Positions 48,341 through 60,650 of a DNA stretch of 64,000 bases are shown piece after piece; the stretch's first letter is position 1, and each line of letters begins with the position of its first letter. This DNA comes from Cycas panzhihuaensis (Eukaryota; Cycadophyta). The notes beneath the pieces are model-generated. The model had not been told where the DNA came from, ran no database searches, and saw only the letters and a list, made by a program, of their open reading frames with translations. The stretch covers positions 89,473,741 to 89,537,740 of the forward strand of contig CM041465.1 in the NCBI GenBank assembly GCA_023213395.1. The letters are read 5' to 3'. The position numbers and the translations under genes were made by a program.

Positions 48341-49920
48341 TTGATTTGCCTTTGAAACTATTCAAACTTCACCTTCTTCAGTGGTTTGGTAAAGTTATCA
48401 GCCACTTGATCTATTATGGGGTAGTACTCCAATTGAATTGTGTCATTATGAACTAGTTCTCTAATCCTGTGGACTTTTATACTTATATGTTTAGTACAAT
48501 CATGAAATACATGATTTTTAGCCATCTGGATTGTAGATTGATTATCTACATGTAAGCTAGTAGAACTTGTTTGGGTGGCATTTAATGTATTCAACAATTT
48601 TCTAAGCCATACCACCTCCTTGTTTATATCAGAAGCAGTAATATACTCAGCTTCAGTGGTTGAGTCTACAACTATCTTTTACCATCTAGATCTCCATAAT
48701 ATTGGTGTTGTTCCAAGAAATGTTGCATACCTAGACATAGATCTTCCTATGTCTTTATCTCTGGTAAAGTCTGAGTCTGTGCATGCATAAAGTTTAAATT
48801 TTGCATCAGGTTCATACAATAGACCATATTTGCTGGTCATTTTTAAGTACCCCAACACTTGTATTGCAGCTTGCCAATGATTTTGCTTAGGATTTGTCAT
48901 GAATCTTATAAGAATGCTAATAGAGTGTGCAATATCTAGCCTTGTGTTAGTAGTATAGATGAGACTACCTACAAGTTGCCTGTAGAGTGTTGCGTCTACC
49001 TCCCTAGTGTCACCATCAGCTAAGAGTTTAATATTAGGCTCCATAGGTATATCCACTGGTCGAGCACTTTTCAACAAAAACATTGTCAGAAGATCGTTGA
49101 TATATTTTTCTTGGGAGAGAAAGATTTTGTCATTCTTTTAAGTTACTTCAATTCCCAAGTAATATTTCATCAACCCAAGGTTAGACAATTTAAAAGTTTT
49201 AGCAAGGTCCTTTTTCAGCTGCCTGATTACCTATTTACTATTCCCCATTATTAGCATATCATCCACAAAGATTAAGAGGTAAGTGACTTTATTATTTTGA
49301 TGCTTGATGAATAATATTACATCAACATCTTGATAGTCACAAACCTCATATGCAAGTTACCTCATTCTTTTAGACAACTTGGTAAACCAAGCATGGGGGG
49401 CTTGCTTTAGGTTGTACAAGAACTTTTTGAGCCTGAAAACTTTATTCTCCTAATTGACAATCTCATATCCTTCTAGATAAGCCATGTAAATTTCTTCTTT
49501 AATGTCCCCATTGAGAAATGCAGTTTTAACATCAAGTTGGTGGATTTTCCAACCCTGTTGAGCAGCCAAGGCTATAAGAGTTCTGATTGTAGGCCACTTG
49601 GTTGTAGGAGCAAAGATTTAAGTGTAGTTGATGTCTTCCCTTTGCATGAATTCTTTTGCTACTAACCTCACATTATATTTTTCTAGGGTGCCATCTAATC
49701 TATACTTATTTTTTAACACCCATTTATTTTGAACTACCTTTCTTCTAAGCGGTAGATCAATAAGGTCCCATGTACTATTCTTGATAAGAGATTGGTACTC
49801 TTCATTCATGGAATTTCTCCAAGCTTCATGCTTTACAGCTTCTTGGTATGTTAGGGGCTCTTCACTAAGAGCAAGGTGTAGTTTTGCTAGTTCAAGATCA
49901 ACGTAAAGTGATTCATGCAT
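48341..49920 (-). pseudogene. Element 8 reverse transcriptase and RNase H
   Basis: The RT start is open at 49920-49618: YQSLIKNSTWDLIDLPLRRK and NKWVLKNKYRLDGTLEKYN. Further on, FVDDM at 49269-49255 is the intact catalytic loop, followed by a TAG in place of CAG. GLMKYYLGIEV, then MFLLKSARPVDIPMEPN (49083), LYRQLVGSLIYTTNTRLDIA and ACTDSDFTRDKDIGRSMS lead into RNase H. DSTTEAEYITASD and LHVDNQSTIQMAKNHVFHD (48615 frame) complete it. All three open stretches share one frame, so the damage here is mostly nonsense. Confidence 0.92.
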
Positions 49921-51684
49921 CCTTGCTCTATGGGCACTTCTAGTGTCAGTTTTACCTACCTCATCTGGTCACATATCCTTGTGTAGTTGGTAGGCTTCAC
50001 AAAAATCTCAAGTTGGGAATGATGTTTTCATTTCTATAGCCTCTTGGTTTTCATTTCCACAGCCTCTTGATTTTCATTTCCACAACCTCTTAGTCTTCAT
50101 TTTGATCTTGAAAAGAATCATGTGAAATATTTGGCACAAAGGAAGTTGACAATGCTGGAGAAGATAGGCCAGCCACAGATGTTAGAGAAGATGATCCTTT
50201 TGCTATGGCTTTGCTTTTGTCAACTTGGCTATTCATAAATGATGGTGCTAGATGTATACACATTGGCTGGGAGTCACAACTTGTATCCCTCGAGGCTTTA
50301 TTATTAGATTCCAAGATTTTGAGCAACTGTTGAGCATCTTCCCCCCATAAATTTTGGAATCTGACATCAAATTCAGTAGCACCATTAAATTGGTATGAAG
50401 GCATCTTAGAGTCAAGTCTGAGTAATTGATCTTTAGTCTCTACAAAGATAACATCTCTAGTGATGATGATTTTACACTGTGAATGTATGAAAATCTCGTA
50501 CCCCTTTTCATCCATATGGTATCCAACAAAGATGCCTTTAATGGCTCTATCTTAAAGCTTATTTCTATGTTCCTCCAAAATGTGAGAATAACAAGTAGAG
50601 CCAAAAATTTCGAAGTGAGAGATAGAGGAGATTTGTCCATACCACATTTCATGTGGAGAGGGGCTGAACTTGGAGGGACTAATAGTGTTGATGCAATACA
50701 TAACAATCTAGATAGCCTTAGCCCAAAGATAGACATGGACATTCTTATATACTAGCATAGCATGAGCCATGTTCATGATGGTCCTTTTTATACACTCAAC
50801 AACTCCATTTTACTAGGGTGTACCTACAACAGTGATCTGATATTTGATTCCATATTGATATAGGTATGATTCAAACTCGTTGGATATGTATTCGACATTA
50901 TTGTCAGTCCTAAGTATTTTGATCTTGAATCCAGATTCATTTGCAACACGGGCCTTGAAAGCTTAAAACATAGAAAAAACTTCATCTTTCTTTGTAATAA
51001 AAGCAACCCATACTTTCTTGGTAAAATCATTAATAAAAGTAATATAGCACCACTTCTGTTTAAGAGAAGGGGTGGGCATATGACTACATATATTTGAGTG
51101 TACAAGTTGCAAAGGTTGGCAATATTTGCATTGACTACGAGGAAAGGGTTGTCTTTGATATTTGGCAATAATACATGCTTCACAGTTGAAGGGCTTAGAG
51201 GAGAGCCTAGGCAAACTAGGAAGAGTGGCACGTAGTTCTCTTAAATGATCAATTTTGATATGGCCCATACGAGCATGCCATAGGGCCACTTAGGATAACT
51301 TTTAAGGAGTTAGGGTTATGGTAAAAGTAGAGTCATCATCAACATAGTTAGCTTCAGAGGATGGTGAACCAGTTAGAAAAAAAAGTTTGCCATCAAGAAT
51401 TCTGGTCATAACCACAACATTTAAAGGAGGGTGAATGACATAGAGAGTTTGATTGTTTGCAATTATACTCAGATCAAATCCATGAGAGAAAAAGGTGGAT
51501 AGGGATAGCAGGTTCTACTTCAAAGTAGGAATATATAAAGCATCAACAAGCGTAAAATCTGGAAGGCCTAGGAGTTTCAAACAAACAGTTCCAAGTCCCT
51601 CGACTGGCTGAGATGATTTGTCAGCCATGTATATAATACCATAAACTTCAGAGTCAAAATCCTAAAAGAATTAGTGATGACAAG
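49921..51684 (-). pseudogene. Element 8 integrase
   Basis: The GAG-pre-integrase part is open at 51289-50963: LWHARMGHIKIDHLRELRAT, then FNCEACIIAKYQRQPFPRS (HHCC zinc site). LQLVHSNICSHMPTPSLKQK and TFINDFTKKVWVAFITKKDE follow; both Asp positions D-I and ID-D read N, a likely G-to-A effect. NNVEYISNEF covers the second catalytic region. IFGSTCYSHILEEHRNKL and GYHMDEKGYEIFIHSQCKII (50515 frame) are C-terminal. A frameshift lies between about 50090 and 49920, because the RT uses the next frame. Confidence 0.88.
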
Positions 51685-52690
51685 TTATGCGTTGTGTTGC
51701 TCTAATATCCATGATCTATAATGAATTATTTGAGGCGGCACTATTTGCAACTCCAAGTGGTGAAGGCAGAAGTGAATAAGCATAACCACAATGAGCCTTA
51801 ATATACTTAGTGGATCTATCAATAACTTTTGATAAAGTGGTCCCAATTCTTTGAAGGTATGCATGAGCAAATTATGTTCTACCAAAAGTATCTTCAAAAG
51901 AAATATTATCAACATTATGTGCACCATGACACTGTTGATAACTTGGTAGTTTGTTGGTAGTAATTCTATAATTTTTGACATAATGCCCTTTTCTATTACA
52001 CCTTTAGTACACAATTGTTTGATTTCCAGTCCCATAAGAAGTATTGGGCTAGTTGGATTGTCTCTAATTACTGGATCTAGGTCCAAGTTGATTATTTTGG
52101 CCTTGGCCTTGAGACTATTTTTGTTGGAGTTGAGGAGTCTGTTGACCAAGAGGACATTGTCCTTATTGTCTACCTCTTCCTCTTCCATAGGAATTACCAC
52201 CTCTACGAGAGTATTGACATCGATTTTTTGTATAACAAAGATCTTCTTCCACTTCAAAAACATCATCAACTAGATCTGATATAGTGGAAAAGTTAGTATC
52301 AAAGGTCTTATCAAATTCAATAAACTTATCAGCAAGAGCCTCAAAGTTTAGGGTCTTGAAAGTGCCACTAAATTTAAGACTTCCCAATAGATTTTTGTAA
52401 TTTAGGATATGGAGAAATGACTGAATCAAGAAAGCCCATGTAATGCATTAAGTTTTAAAATCTTTATTAATGGCTTATTTGATTGGAAGAAGGAGATTGA
52501 TTATCTCACTTGCATATCCTTTTTGCATTTTTAATTTGTTACAAGTGATCTCTCCATAGACCTTTATACTTTGTAGCATTTTTGATATCAGTGAAGCACA
52601 TGTTCTAATTTTCTTTCCCTTTTAGAATGCAGTTCACATTTTACTTGAACTGTGAAGATATGGTATCTTTTGAGAAAGGAAGAAATGAAC
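51685..52690 (-). pseudogene. Element 8 gag and protease
   Basis: The best frame (52429-52163) contains SFLHILNYKNLLGSLKFSGT, TLNFEALADKFIEFDKTFDT and GGNSYGRGRGRQ, matching the gag at 59.7-60.0 kb residue for residue in most places. Upstream the frame continues to about 52690, but about 250 bp present in element 8b (after KYEGLWRAHL) are missing. The zinc-knuckle region survives as NRKGHYVKNY with Cys residues lost. The protease active site reads MDIRATQRIT instead of DSGAT. The 194-codon frame at 52269-51685 is a shadow of this one. Confidence 0.85.
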
Positions 52691-54650
52691 AATGGACTAT
52701 AAAAGTGATGGTAATAAATGACCAATCACTATTTACAAATGGGAGATGTAATAAAGTAGTGTAGCAGAAGTGAGAATGGTTGCTCAAAGATGAAGGGAGC
52801 AACTTAGAGAAAAGTCACCAACACTTGTGACAAATATTAACCTAACACAGCCTGAATATAAGAAGCACTATGATGAAAATTATCCACTAACACTTGTGGC
52901 AAATATTAACCTGATGCAGTAGGAATATAAGAAGCACTATGATTATGACTACACTATGGATCACTTTTTACAAATAAGTGATCAATATACAAGATTGTAG
53001 GCTAATGTAGAAGCCGATATCATTGGGTGTACATAACTTGAAACTCAAATGTAGGATACATAATCAACCCAATAACCTCCAACTTGTGTCCAACATGTAG
53101 TTGAGGTTGATGAAGGGATGCCTATGCTTCTAGTAGAATTAAGTTGGCCTTTACCCGCGATACCCACAATTGTGCTTGGTGATGAAATCTAAGTCATAAC
53201 GAAGCCCAAGTAATCCCAATCCTTATCCAATTCACCAATGAGTAGCTATATACCTCCTCTAAAGAGTGGTATATGAATACCCATGGATATGATGGATATT
53301 GGATTGGGTATATTTTAATCTTGTATTAAAGTTTTAATTTTCCTGGTTAGTTATCAAGATGATCCCTAATTGAGGCACGATGGTATGACTAACCAAACCT
53401 CACCAATATTCCAGTTTAGTCTAGTCCCAACTTGAAACCCACGCCTCCTTTATGGTACGGCATTCTACCAACCAAGGTATCTCAACCTTGGCGAGTGTGT
53501 GAACAGGTACAAGATGGTAGAAAATAATGTACATGATGCATTCCCTTTAAGAAGAGTGAAAAGATTATCAAATTGCATCAAATGTATATTTAATTGAAAA
53601 TAGAATGCTTACTTGAAGTATCTTTAGAGTGCTTATTTTGAGTGATTTTAGAGTGCTAAAATGTAATGCTGATAAGTTAGTGAGGGCACTACATATTGCT
53701 CTGATCTAGGTGTTTTTTTTCTTCTCACTTTTAACAATGGGCTTTTAAGCCTTATAAAAATAAGGAAGAAAATTTCTTTACTTTTTATTTTAATAAAAAA
53801 AAAGTAGTCTTTACTAAATCAGTAATAACTTTCTCCTATGATAATGAAATGGAGTTTTGGTTTTTGTGTTATAAAACAAACTCAGAGCTTCATCTTCAAG
53901 AAGTGGAATCAGGTCCAAATGAGTTCTGGAAAGTTTTTGGCAGCCCCATAAAGTTAGGAGAATATATTTTTCTAGAATTCTTACTAAAAATAATTGTTGT
54001 TCACTAAAACAATAATAACTTCCTCACATGACATCAAAATTAGGTACTAGTTTTTGTGCTAGAAAGTTGACATGGAGCTTCATCTTTTAAAATTGGAATC
54101 AGGTCAATTACAGCTCTATAGAAGATTTTGTAGACCTGTGAAGCTCAATAAGTAAATTTTATTTTTACAGAAATTTTAGCTTGATGATATTTCATTAACA
54201 CATGATACCATATGAAATTTCCATCATTTTTTGTTCACTAGGGTCCCAATATAGGCAAGGTAAGATCATACAATGATGGATATTTTAAATGGCTTTAAAT
54301 TCTTTAGAAAAGGTGGGTAAAACCTCCCCTTACAATCATTCTTCTAAAAGCTAGAAAATTTTCGGTAGCATTTTCCCTTGTTAAATAGATAAAAAGAGGA
54401 GAAAGAAAAGAAGAATAAGATAGCATGAATGGACACCAAAGGATTGAAATCCTTAGGCCTTATAACTCCTTTTATTGTGCTACTAAACCTGTAAAGGAGA
54501 AAGGGAAAACAAACAATACAAAATAGCTATGATAATAACTTGAAAATGTTTCTAAATCCACTTTCACAATCTCCTTCACTACATGGATTGTGGGGGAGAA
54601 GGAAGTGATGGCTCCATTACTAGTACAAGTGGGGAATATGAAGGAAGCAA
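52691..54650 (-). other. Leader of element 8
   Basis: Non-coding. About 53480-52990, read on the minus strand, aligns with 58600-59030 of element 8b (landmarks CCTTGGTTG, CAATTAGGGAT, GGAGGTATATAGCT, GATTTCATCACCAAGC), confirming both are leaders of one family. TGGTATCAGAGC at 54662-54651 (minus strand) is the primer-binding site, two bases from the LTR. Confidence 0.8.
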
Positions 54651-54664
54651 GCTCTGATACCACA

Positions 54665-54962
54665 TGAAAAGAGTGGATCTATCCTTCATCTCCACACACT
54701 AAACACAAAGGCAAACATAGAAGCAAGAGAGACTTGAGAGAAAGAATGTAGCTCTCATAAAATGGGGAGGTAAGAATGAACCTCCTCCATTGAGCTTTTA
54801 CTTTTATATTGAGAGAGGGAGCATTAGAGTTAGGTGAAATGAAATTATAAATAATATACATGAAAGTATATTTCACTTAAGTGATCCAATTTAAAGTTCA
54901 CTTAAGACCCTTTTTAGAAATAATCAACTAATGTAATGACCTTGTGACATTAACCCTTTTCA
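54665..54962 (-). repeat. 5' LTR of element 8
   Basis: 298 bp, TGAAAAGGGTTAATG...CCACTCTTTTCA on the minus strand, flanked outside by target copy CCAAG. Confidence 0.94.
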
Positions 54963-54967
54963 CCAAG

Positions 54968-55248
54968 TTCTCCTTTGAGTATGGAACCCAAAAAAGAATG
55001 GGATCTAAATATAGTGATAGAAAGCTCACAATTAGTATAGATTCTAGAAAGAGAAAAGGACTTACAAGATTATGAGTAGGATCTATCATAAAAACATAAT
55101 AACACTCAAGAAAAAAAAAAAAAAAAAACTATAAAGAATGGGAGTTTACCCATAGTTTTAGCTCATTAGGTAAAGAAAAAAGCTTCAAAGCCATAGTTTA
55201 TCCTCATTATAGAGGGGATGAATGCATGCTACTAAGCATAAAATTTTC
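54968..55248 (-). other. 3' region of the minus-strand gypsy, right of element 8
   Basis: Sequence between integrase C-terminus and element 8. It contains TAGTTTTAGCTCATTAGGTAA and TAGTTTATCCTCATTATAGAG (plus-strand reading), members of the 3'UTR repeat vocabulary seen at 42.6-43.0 and 46.3 kb. Confidence 0.6.
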
Positions 55249-56400
55249 TCAAATATTAAGAAATAATTGGCCTTTAAATTCTAATTCTTCTAATGTCAAA
55301 ATCTGATAAGCTCCATTAGCCAAATCTTCAATTACTAAGAAAGGTCCCATCCATTTGGGAGAAAATTTGCATTGCTTAGCATGTAAATAAACTAACTTTA
55401 AAAGTTTATCAAATATAGCTTGGACTCTAGCCTTAGATACCATGTTATTTTACAAGGCCTATAAGCGAGCCTCATCTAATTTCTTAAGTTCCAAAAGGTG
55501 TATTTTCCTTTGAAACTTCTCATCAGTAAACTCCTTTAATGAGACATGTAAGGAAAGAATTTTAACCTCTAATGGAAGGATGGCTTCAACACTATAAATA
55601 AGAGAAAACAATGTCATACCCATAACATTCCTAATGGAGGTCCTATAGGCCCATAATGCCAGAAATAACTAGGACTGCCAATCCCTATGAGAGGTAGCAA
55701 CTGCCTTAGCTAGAATCTTAGCTAAGATCTTATTGAAAGCTTCCACCTAGCCATTTGCCTAAGGATGATAAGGGGTAGATATTCTATGGGTGATATGAAA
55801 CTTACTACACAACTCACTGATATAAGGATTACAGAATGAAGTCCTATTATTAGTAATGATAATATTTGGAACCCTAAATCTATAAATGATATGCTAAAAT
55901 ATAAACACAACAATGATTTTTCCAGTAGCAGAGACCAATGGGATAGCTTCACTTCACTTTGTAAAATATTCAGTTATAATTAGGATAACTTTATGCCCAT
56001 TAGATGATGCTGAAAAAATATAGCCAATGAGATTGAGACCTCATTGGGAAAAAGGCCAAGGTAAAGCTATTGATTTCATTTCTTGTACAGGTTTATGTAT
56101 CAAAATTGCATAGGATTGGCATTTCTGTCACTTTTGAACATAAGAGTAGGTATCTTTAAACAAAGTAGGCTAATAATAACCCATACGAAGAATACATTGG
56201 GCCATCGATCAACTGCCAAAGTGCCCACTACATATTTCTTCATGGGATTCTATTAAGGCAACTAATGATTCATCAGGAGAGAGGCACCTTAATAGAATTC
56301 CATCAAAAGAATACTTATATAGTATGTCATTAAGCAAAAGATATTACCTGGGAGTAGCTCAGATTCGTCTTCTCTTCTTCAAAGTAGTAAGAGAAGGGAA
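55249..56400 (-). pseudogene. Ty3/gypsy (Tat-like) integrase
   Basis: From 56400 down, the minus strand reads ESHEEICSGHFGS, MGYY-stop-PTLFKDTYSYVQK and QKCQSYA (HHCC zinc finger). SEAIPLVSATGKIIVVFIF, IITNNRTSFCNPYIS, KFHITHRISTPYHP and VEAFNKILAKILAKAVATSH form the core. DWQS-stop-LFLALWAYRTSIRN and FSLIYSVEAILPLEVKILSL follow. MVSKARVQAIFDK and GPFLVIEDLANGAYQILTLE (55443-55249) are the C-terminal end. Both catalytic Asp codons are now Asn (GLNLIG, ITNNRT) while the Glu remains. The frame is broken by several stops, many at Gln or Trp positions. Confidence 0.9.
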
Positions 56401-56582
56401 AGATTAATCATGAAGATATAATTTGATCTTTCCATACCATGGATAATCAGAAGGGATGCCTAGGATATGGAAGATATGTTCCACTGGGAGGGAATCATCA
56501 ATAGGTTAACTAGTAGGATTAAGGAGAGGGGCATCGGCCATGATCTGCGGGATGACCATGCCTTTCTTAGATTTCTTATTAA
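56401..56582 (-). pseudogene. Gypsy pol linker between RNase H and integrase
   Basis: Reads GMVIPQIMADAPLLNPTS, stop, IDDSLPVEHIFHILGIPSDY and KIKLYLHD. This joins the connection after RNase H directly to the start of the integrase. There is no room for the archaeal-type RNase H that Tat elements often carry at this place. Confidence 0.65.
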
Positions 56583-56983
56583 TCACTTATAAATTGAACT
56601 CTTAAAGTAATAAAGACCCTTACCTAATCGACTAGTAAGGTTAGACTTAGTAAATAAATATCTTATAGGATCTAATTGAATAATGAGGTGAACCATATTT
56701 CTAAGGAGGTAGTGGCATATCTTTTTAATAGCAAAAACTAAAGGAAGACACTCTTTTTTAGGAAAAGGATAGTAAAACTCAACTTCTAGAAGGGTCCTAC
56801 TAATGAAATAGATAGTCATTTCTTTATCAAAATCATTCTCTTGTGCTAGCATCCCTATTAATGATTCTTCTATAGTTAAAGTGTATAAAATAAACAACTT
56901 ATCGAACCTTGGTGGAGTAAGAACTAGGGTTGAAACTAAGGCTTACTTCAATTTATCGAAGGACTCTTGAACTTGAGGAGTCC
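56583..56983 (-). pseudogene. Ty3/gypsy RT C-terminus and RNase H
   Basis: The minus-strand frame 56897-56583 reads IEESLIGMLAQENDFDKEMT, IYFISRTLLEVEFYYPFPKK, CLPLVFAIKKICHYLLRNMV and DPIRYLFTKSNLTSRLGKG. This is the gypsy RNase H pattern (AQE-D, YLSRTL-E-YPIEK, HYL, DPIKYLL-KP-L-GR). Just upstream LVSTLVLTPPRFDKLF is the RT thumb. The element is cut at 56983 by insertion of element 8b, so the rest of RT must lie beyond the window. Confidence 0.9.
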
Positions 56984-57294
56984 TGAAAGAGGTTAATATA
57001 TCAAGGTCATTTGTGTAGATTAATTATGTGACCTTACGATATATTGCTATCATTAGTCTCTTAATGAAATGCATTTTATGTACATTTAGATGTAATTTCA
57101 GGTTCATGTCATTAAGCAAAAAAATCTTAACCCTAATGTTCACCCTAATTAATAAAAGGTGAAATCTCAAGGAGGGAGTAATTGTTCATTCTCACCTCTA
57201 AGCTTACTCTTATATCTTGTTTCATCTCTTTGTTATTCTCCATTGCCATTGTGTGCATGTGAGTGATTTATTCCCTAGATCCATCCTTCCTTCA
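56984..57294 (+). repeat. Left LTR of element 8b
   Basis: 311 bp, TGAAAGAGGTTAATATATCA...CCATCCTTCCTTCA. It aligns with the element-8 LTR through AAGGTCATT, ATGAAATGCATTTTATGT and AAATCTCAAGGAGG. The decayed primer-binding site TGATATCATAGC is at 57297-57308, two bases from the end as in element 8. Confidence 0.82.
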
Positions 57295-57308
57295 TGTGAT
57301 ATCATAGC

Positions 57309-59119
57309 TAGAAGGGGATCTATTAACTCCATTCCACTTTCATGGAGTCATTTTTGCCTCTCATTCACTTTCAATGTGAAGTATTGAGAGTGCATTCATC
57401 ATTTTTAATATTTTGAGAGCTTAAAATTATAGTACTTTATATGTTACTACTTTCTCTATGTGTGAAGAAATTCAGAGGTGAAGAATATAGGTTTTTGAAG
57501 CCATTCAGCTGCTAGAACAGTCCCAGAAGCATTAAAGGCCTAAATTTTTATGAAAATCTTGACCATCTCAAATTTTGATAAAATTTGGCATGTAAGGTTG
57601 AATTGAATAGAGGATCATTTTTGTCTTAAAGAGTATTTTTAGATTCAACCTATAACAATGAGTTTTAGCTGAGATAAAAGGGTAAAATTTATGGATAAGT
57701 GACTTAAGGCACTTTTCCCAATAAAATCCTTTAATTATAAGCTAAAAATATGAAAGTTTTATTAAGGGATATGACAGATTCATATATTAGGATCATTTTA
57801 AGATAAATCACATCAAATTTCATCCACTGGTTAGTGAGAACTATGCAGTTTTCTCACAGGTGCTGAATTTGCCTACTCAACCCCACAAAGGATATTGCGA
57901 GGGTGTTTCGGGCAATGTTTTAGTTGATTTTAGAGATGGTATAGAAGGGAAAGTTTATGTACATGTCAAAATATAACTTTTGACATATTAAAGTTTAGAT
58001 TTTGAGATAATGGATCTGGCAAGATTATGCTTTTGTGCTTTTCTTGGGCAAACATTGTTTATGCCTTTTCAAAAATTTGACTTCAGTAATCTATTAAAAA
58101 CAACATTCTGAACACTTTTTTCTTCTGCCATAAATTTAGATTTCATCATTTAGGCCTTCATATTTATAATTTTTAGAAAAATTTAGCCATTTATCATTAT
58201 TTGTAAATTTTGTAAAAAAATCATAAAATAGGGTAAAATAACATGCATATAGATTTAGAAAAATTAGTATTTTAGTGGCAAGTTGATCTTCTTTTTAGCC
58301 CATTATGGATTTTGTATTAAAATTTCTAAAAACATATTTAGAAACATTATACTAAAGCAAGGGAAACCTTATACCGGAAGTAACATCTGATTCCCTTGCT
58401 AAATCTAGCATGCTTTTTCTATTTGCACACATAGCATAAAGCATCACAAAAGTAGAAATAACAATAAAGCAAGCAAGTACATTTGACAACTTTCCATTTT
58501 AGTTTTTAGTTATTCAAAAACATCTTACATTATTCCTAAAAGAAATCTTATCTGTACGATCTATATTGCCAGCTTTTGACTTGTGTACATACTCACCTTG
58601 GTTGAAATAGACCATGGTTGGCCAAAGTCTAGGCCCTAAGAGAGGTGTGAGTTTCATACTAGGTCTAGTATTAACCAGAATAGTGGTAGAGGGATAGGTT
58701 AGCCATACCTACAGCCTCCAATTAGGGATATTATTGCTAATCACCCAAGAAAAGTGAAAACCTTAATGCAAGATTAAAATTAATCTGGTCCAATATCTGT
58801 TATAGCTGTGGGATACACAGTACCTTTTGACTCTTTGGGGGAGGTATATAGCTGCTCACTAGTAAACTGGATGAGGACTGAGAGTACCTAGGCTCCACTA
58901 TGACTTGGATTTCATCACCAAGCGCAAGTGCAGGTATCGCGAGTGAAGGCCCTAATCGTATACTAGAAGCCTTAGGTATTAAAGCCTCACCTACATTTGG
59001 ACATAAGTTAGAGGTTAGTGGCATGACATATCACCACTCTTTGCCAGCTCTATGTTAGGCCTCATTCTTATATCATTACTTATACTTATTTTTTATAGTT
59101 ATTAAAAAATACATAATCA
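57309..59119 (+). other. Leader of element 8b
   Basis: Non-coding. 58600-59030 matches the leader of element 8. TCATCACCAAGCGCAAGTGC and GGTATCGCGAG (58912-58945) are well conserved between them. Confidence 0.75.
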
Positions 59120-60432
59120 TTGATTGCTTCTCATCATAGCATTCATTTCTACATTTATGTTGTGCCAGGTGTACTAGCTATATGTGTTAGTGGCACATAC
59201 TTCTATCATCTCTTCTACTTCATCATCATCACCATATCATCTCAATTCAAGCTGAATGTTAACTGCATATTGAAATGCAAAGAAAATTCAGATTTGTGGT
59301 ACACTAGAGTTAAAAATACTGTAAAATATGAAGGCCTTTGGAGAGCCCACTTGCAACCTACACCCATCATACTAACAATAGTTACAACACCTACTTCCAG
59401 TGGATCCACCCCAATAGCTCTTACAGATGTTGCAGCCAAACTATAATGGGAGATAGATGATGAAAATATTCGTATAGGAATTATATTGGTTACTGATCAT
59501 TCCTTACATAACTTGATTAATGAAGAGCAACATGATACAGCTTAGAAGGTCCTTAAAGTTCTCAAGAAGAACTTTGATACCAAGTCAGATTTAGAATCTA
59601 TTCATCTTGTTTTGAAAATAAACAAATTAAAAATGTAGAAGGGATGAGCTCATGAGATAATAAATCTCTTTTGATCAATAAAACAGGCAATTGATAAAGA
59701 TTTTAAGGCCCAATGTATCATTTGGGCATTCTTGATTCAATTATGTTTACATGTCTCTAATTATAAAAATTTGCTTGGAAGTCTTCAATCTAGTGGAACA
59801 TTAAAGACACTCAATTTTGAAGGACTTACTGAGAAGTTTATAGAATTTAACAAGACCTTTAATACAAACTTTGTAACCTCTAACTCTCTTCTAAATACAG
59901 CCTTTGAGGTGGAAGAAGAAACTTTCTACATAAAAAATCAAGGTCCCTCTTGTGGCAGAGGAAATAACTAAGTAAGAGGAAGAGGAAGAATCATGGGAAA
60001 TCATCCACAAGGTCAATCAAACCCTCAATCATAACCTTGACAGTCTCAAGGCCAAGGGCTACTTCAACAAAGAGTAAGATAGTCATGCCAAACCAATACC
60101 TCTTCAGGGACTAGTAATCAAACTATTATGTGTGATTAGTGTAATTGCAAAAGACACTTAGCAAAAGACTGCAGAACTGCCACTTACAAGTTGGCTAAGT
60201 TCTAACTAAAACATGGAGCTTATAATGTTGAAGAAACTTGTGAAGAATCCTTTAATGGTGCAAGTTTTGTACAAGCACATTTTCAAAGAATTGAGGGATC
60301 TTTAGCATCAAATGCCATTGACCAACCAAAGAGATACTTTGAAGCTCGATGTGGATGTATCACTTGTGAACTCCCTTCACCAATACCAAGCCCTATTGGA
60401 ATTGTAAATAGTATGGCTTCAATCGAAGGACA
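59120..60432 (+). pseudogene. Element 8b gag and start of pol
   Basis: The same frame is used at 59120-59446 and 59732-59971. SSQFKLNVNCILKCKENSDL, YTRVKNTVKYEGLWRAHLQP and PIALTDVAAKL, stop, begin gag. LGSLQSSGTLKTLNFEGLTE and EKFIEFNKTFNTNFVTS match element 8. A Gly/Arg stretch precedes a CCHC-spaced knuckle at about 60131-60175 (C-D-stop-C-N-C-K-R-H-L-A-K-D-C, spacing CX2CX4HX4C). The tail IGIVNSMASIEGH is cut by element 9. At least seven stops are present. Confidence 0.85.
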
Positions 60433-60638
60433 TGTAAAAGGTAATGTTTTACCTTAGGTTATAATATTTAATGTAAGGGTCTTGTACCACTTCCCCCTCC
60501 TTTCTTAAGTTGACAAATGGCATCACATTGTTGAGCAATTTCTATTTATACCCACCTTGTACTTGTATATATATGTAACGAATCATCAATAAAGAATATT
60601 GAGAGAGTGAATTTATTCCTCATCAAGGTTTTATTACA
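60433..60638 (+). repeat. Left LTR of element 9
   Basis: 206 bp, TGTAAAAGGTAATGTTTTAC...GGTTTTATTACA. It corresponds to the 208-bp LTR of element 7 throughout (ACCTTAGGTTATAATATTTA, CACCTTGTACTTGTATATAT). Confidence 0.93.
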
Positions 60639-60650
60639 TGGTATCAGAGC

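Larger units (their letters stand above)
47585..54962 (-). mobile_element. Element 8: near-complete copia retrotransposon
   Basis: 7378 bp with 298-bp LTRs (47585-47882 and 54665-54962, about 26 differences, roughly 91 % identity). The perfect target duplication is CCAAG (47580-47584, 54963-54967). LTR ends form a 7-bp inverted repeat TGAAAAG/CTTTTCA. Minus-strand order: LTR, primer-binding site (54662-54651), 2-kb leader, gag, protease, integrase, RT, RNase H, purine tract AAGGGGGAGAT (about 47893-47883), LTR. It is inserted in the 3' tail of a Tat-like gypsy on the same strand. Element 8b is its relative. Confidence 0.95.
56984..60432 (+). mobile_element. Element 8b: plus-strand relative of element 8, truncated by element 9
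   Basis: Left LTR, decayed primer-binding site, leader and gag are present. At 60433 element 9 interrupts the coding sequence. The remainder would lie to the right of element 9, outside the window. The five bases before the LTR are AGTCC; the partner cannot be checked here. It is inserted into the RT/RNase H of the minus-strand gypsy. Confidence 0.85.

Noticed and set aside
51685-52269. 194-codon minus-strand frame in element 8
   Set aside because: The neighbouring frame matches gag of element 8b and the protease region. This one is a Leu/Ile-rich shadow.
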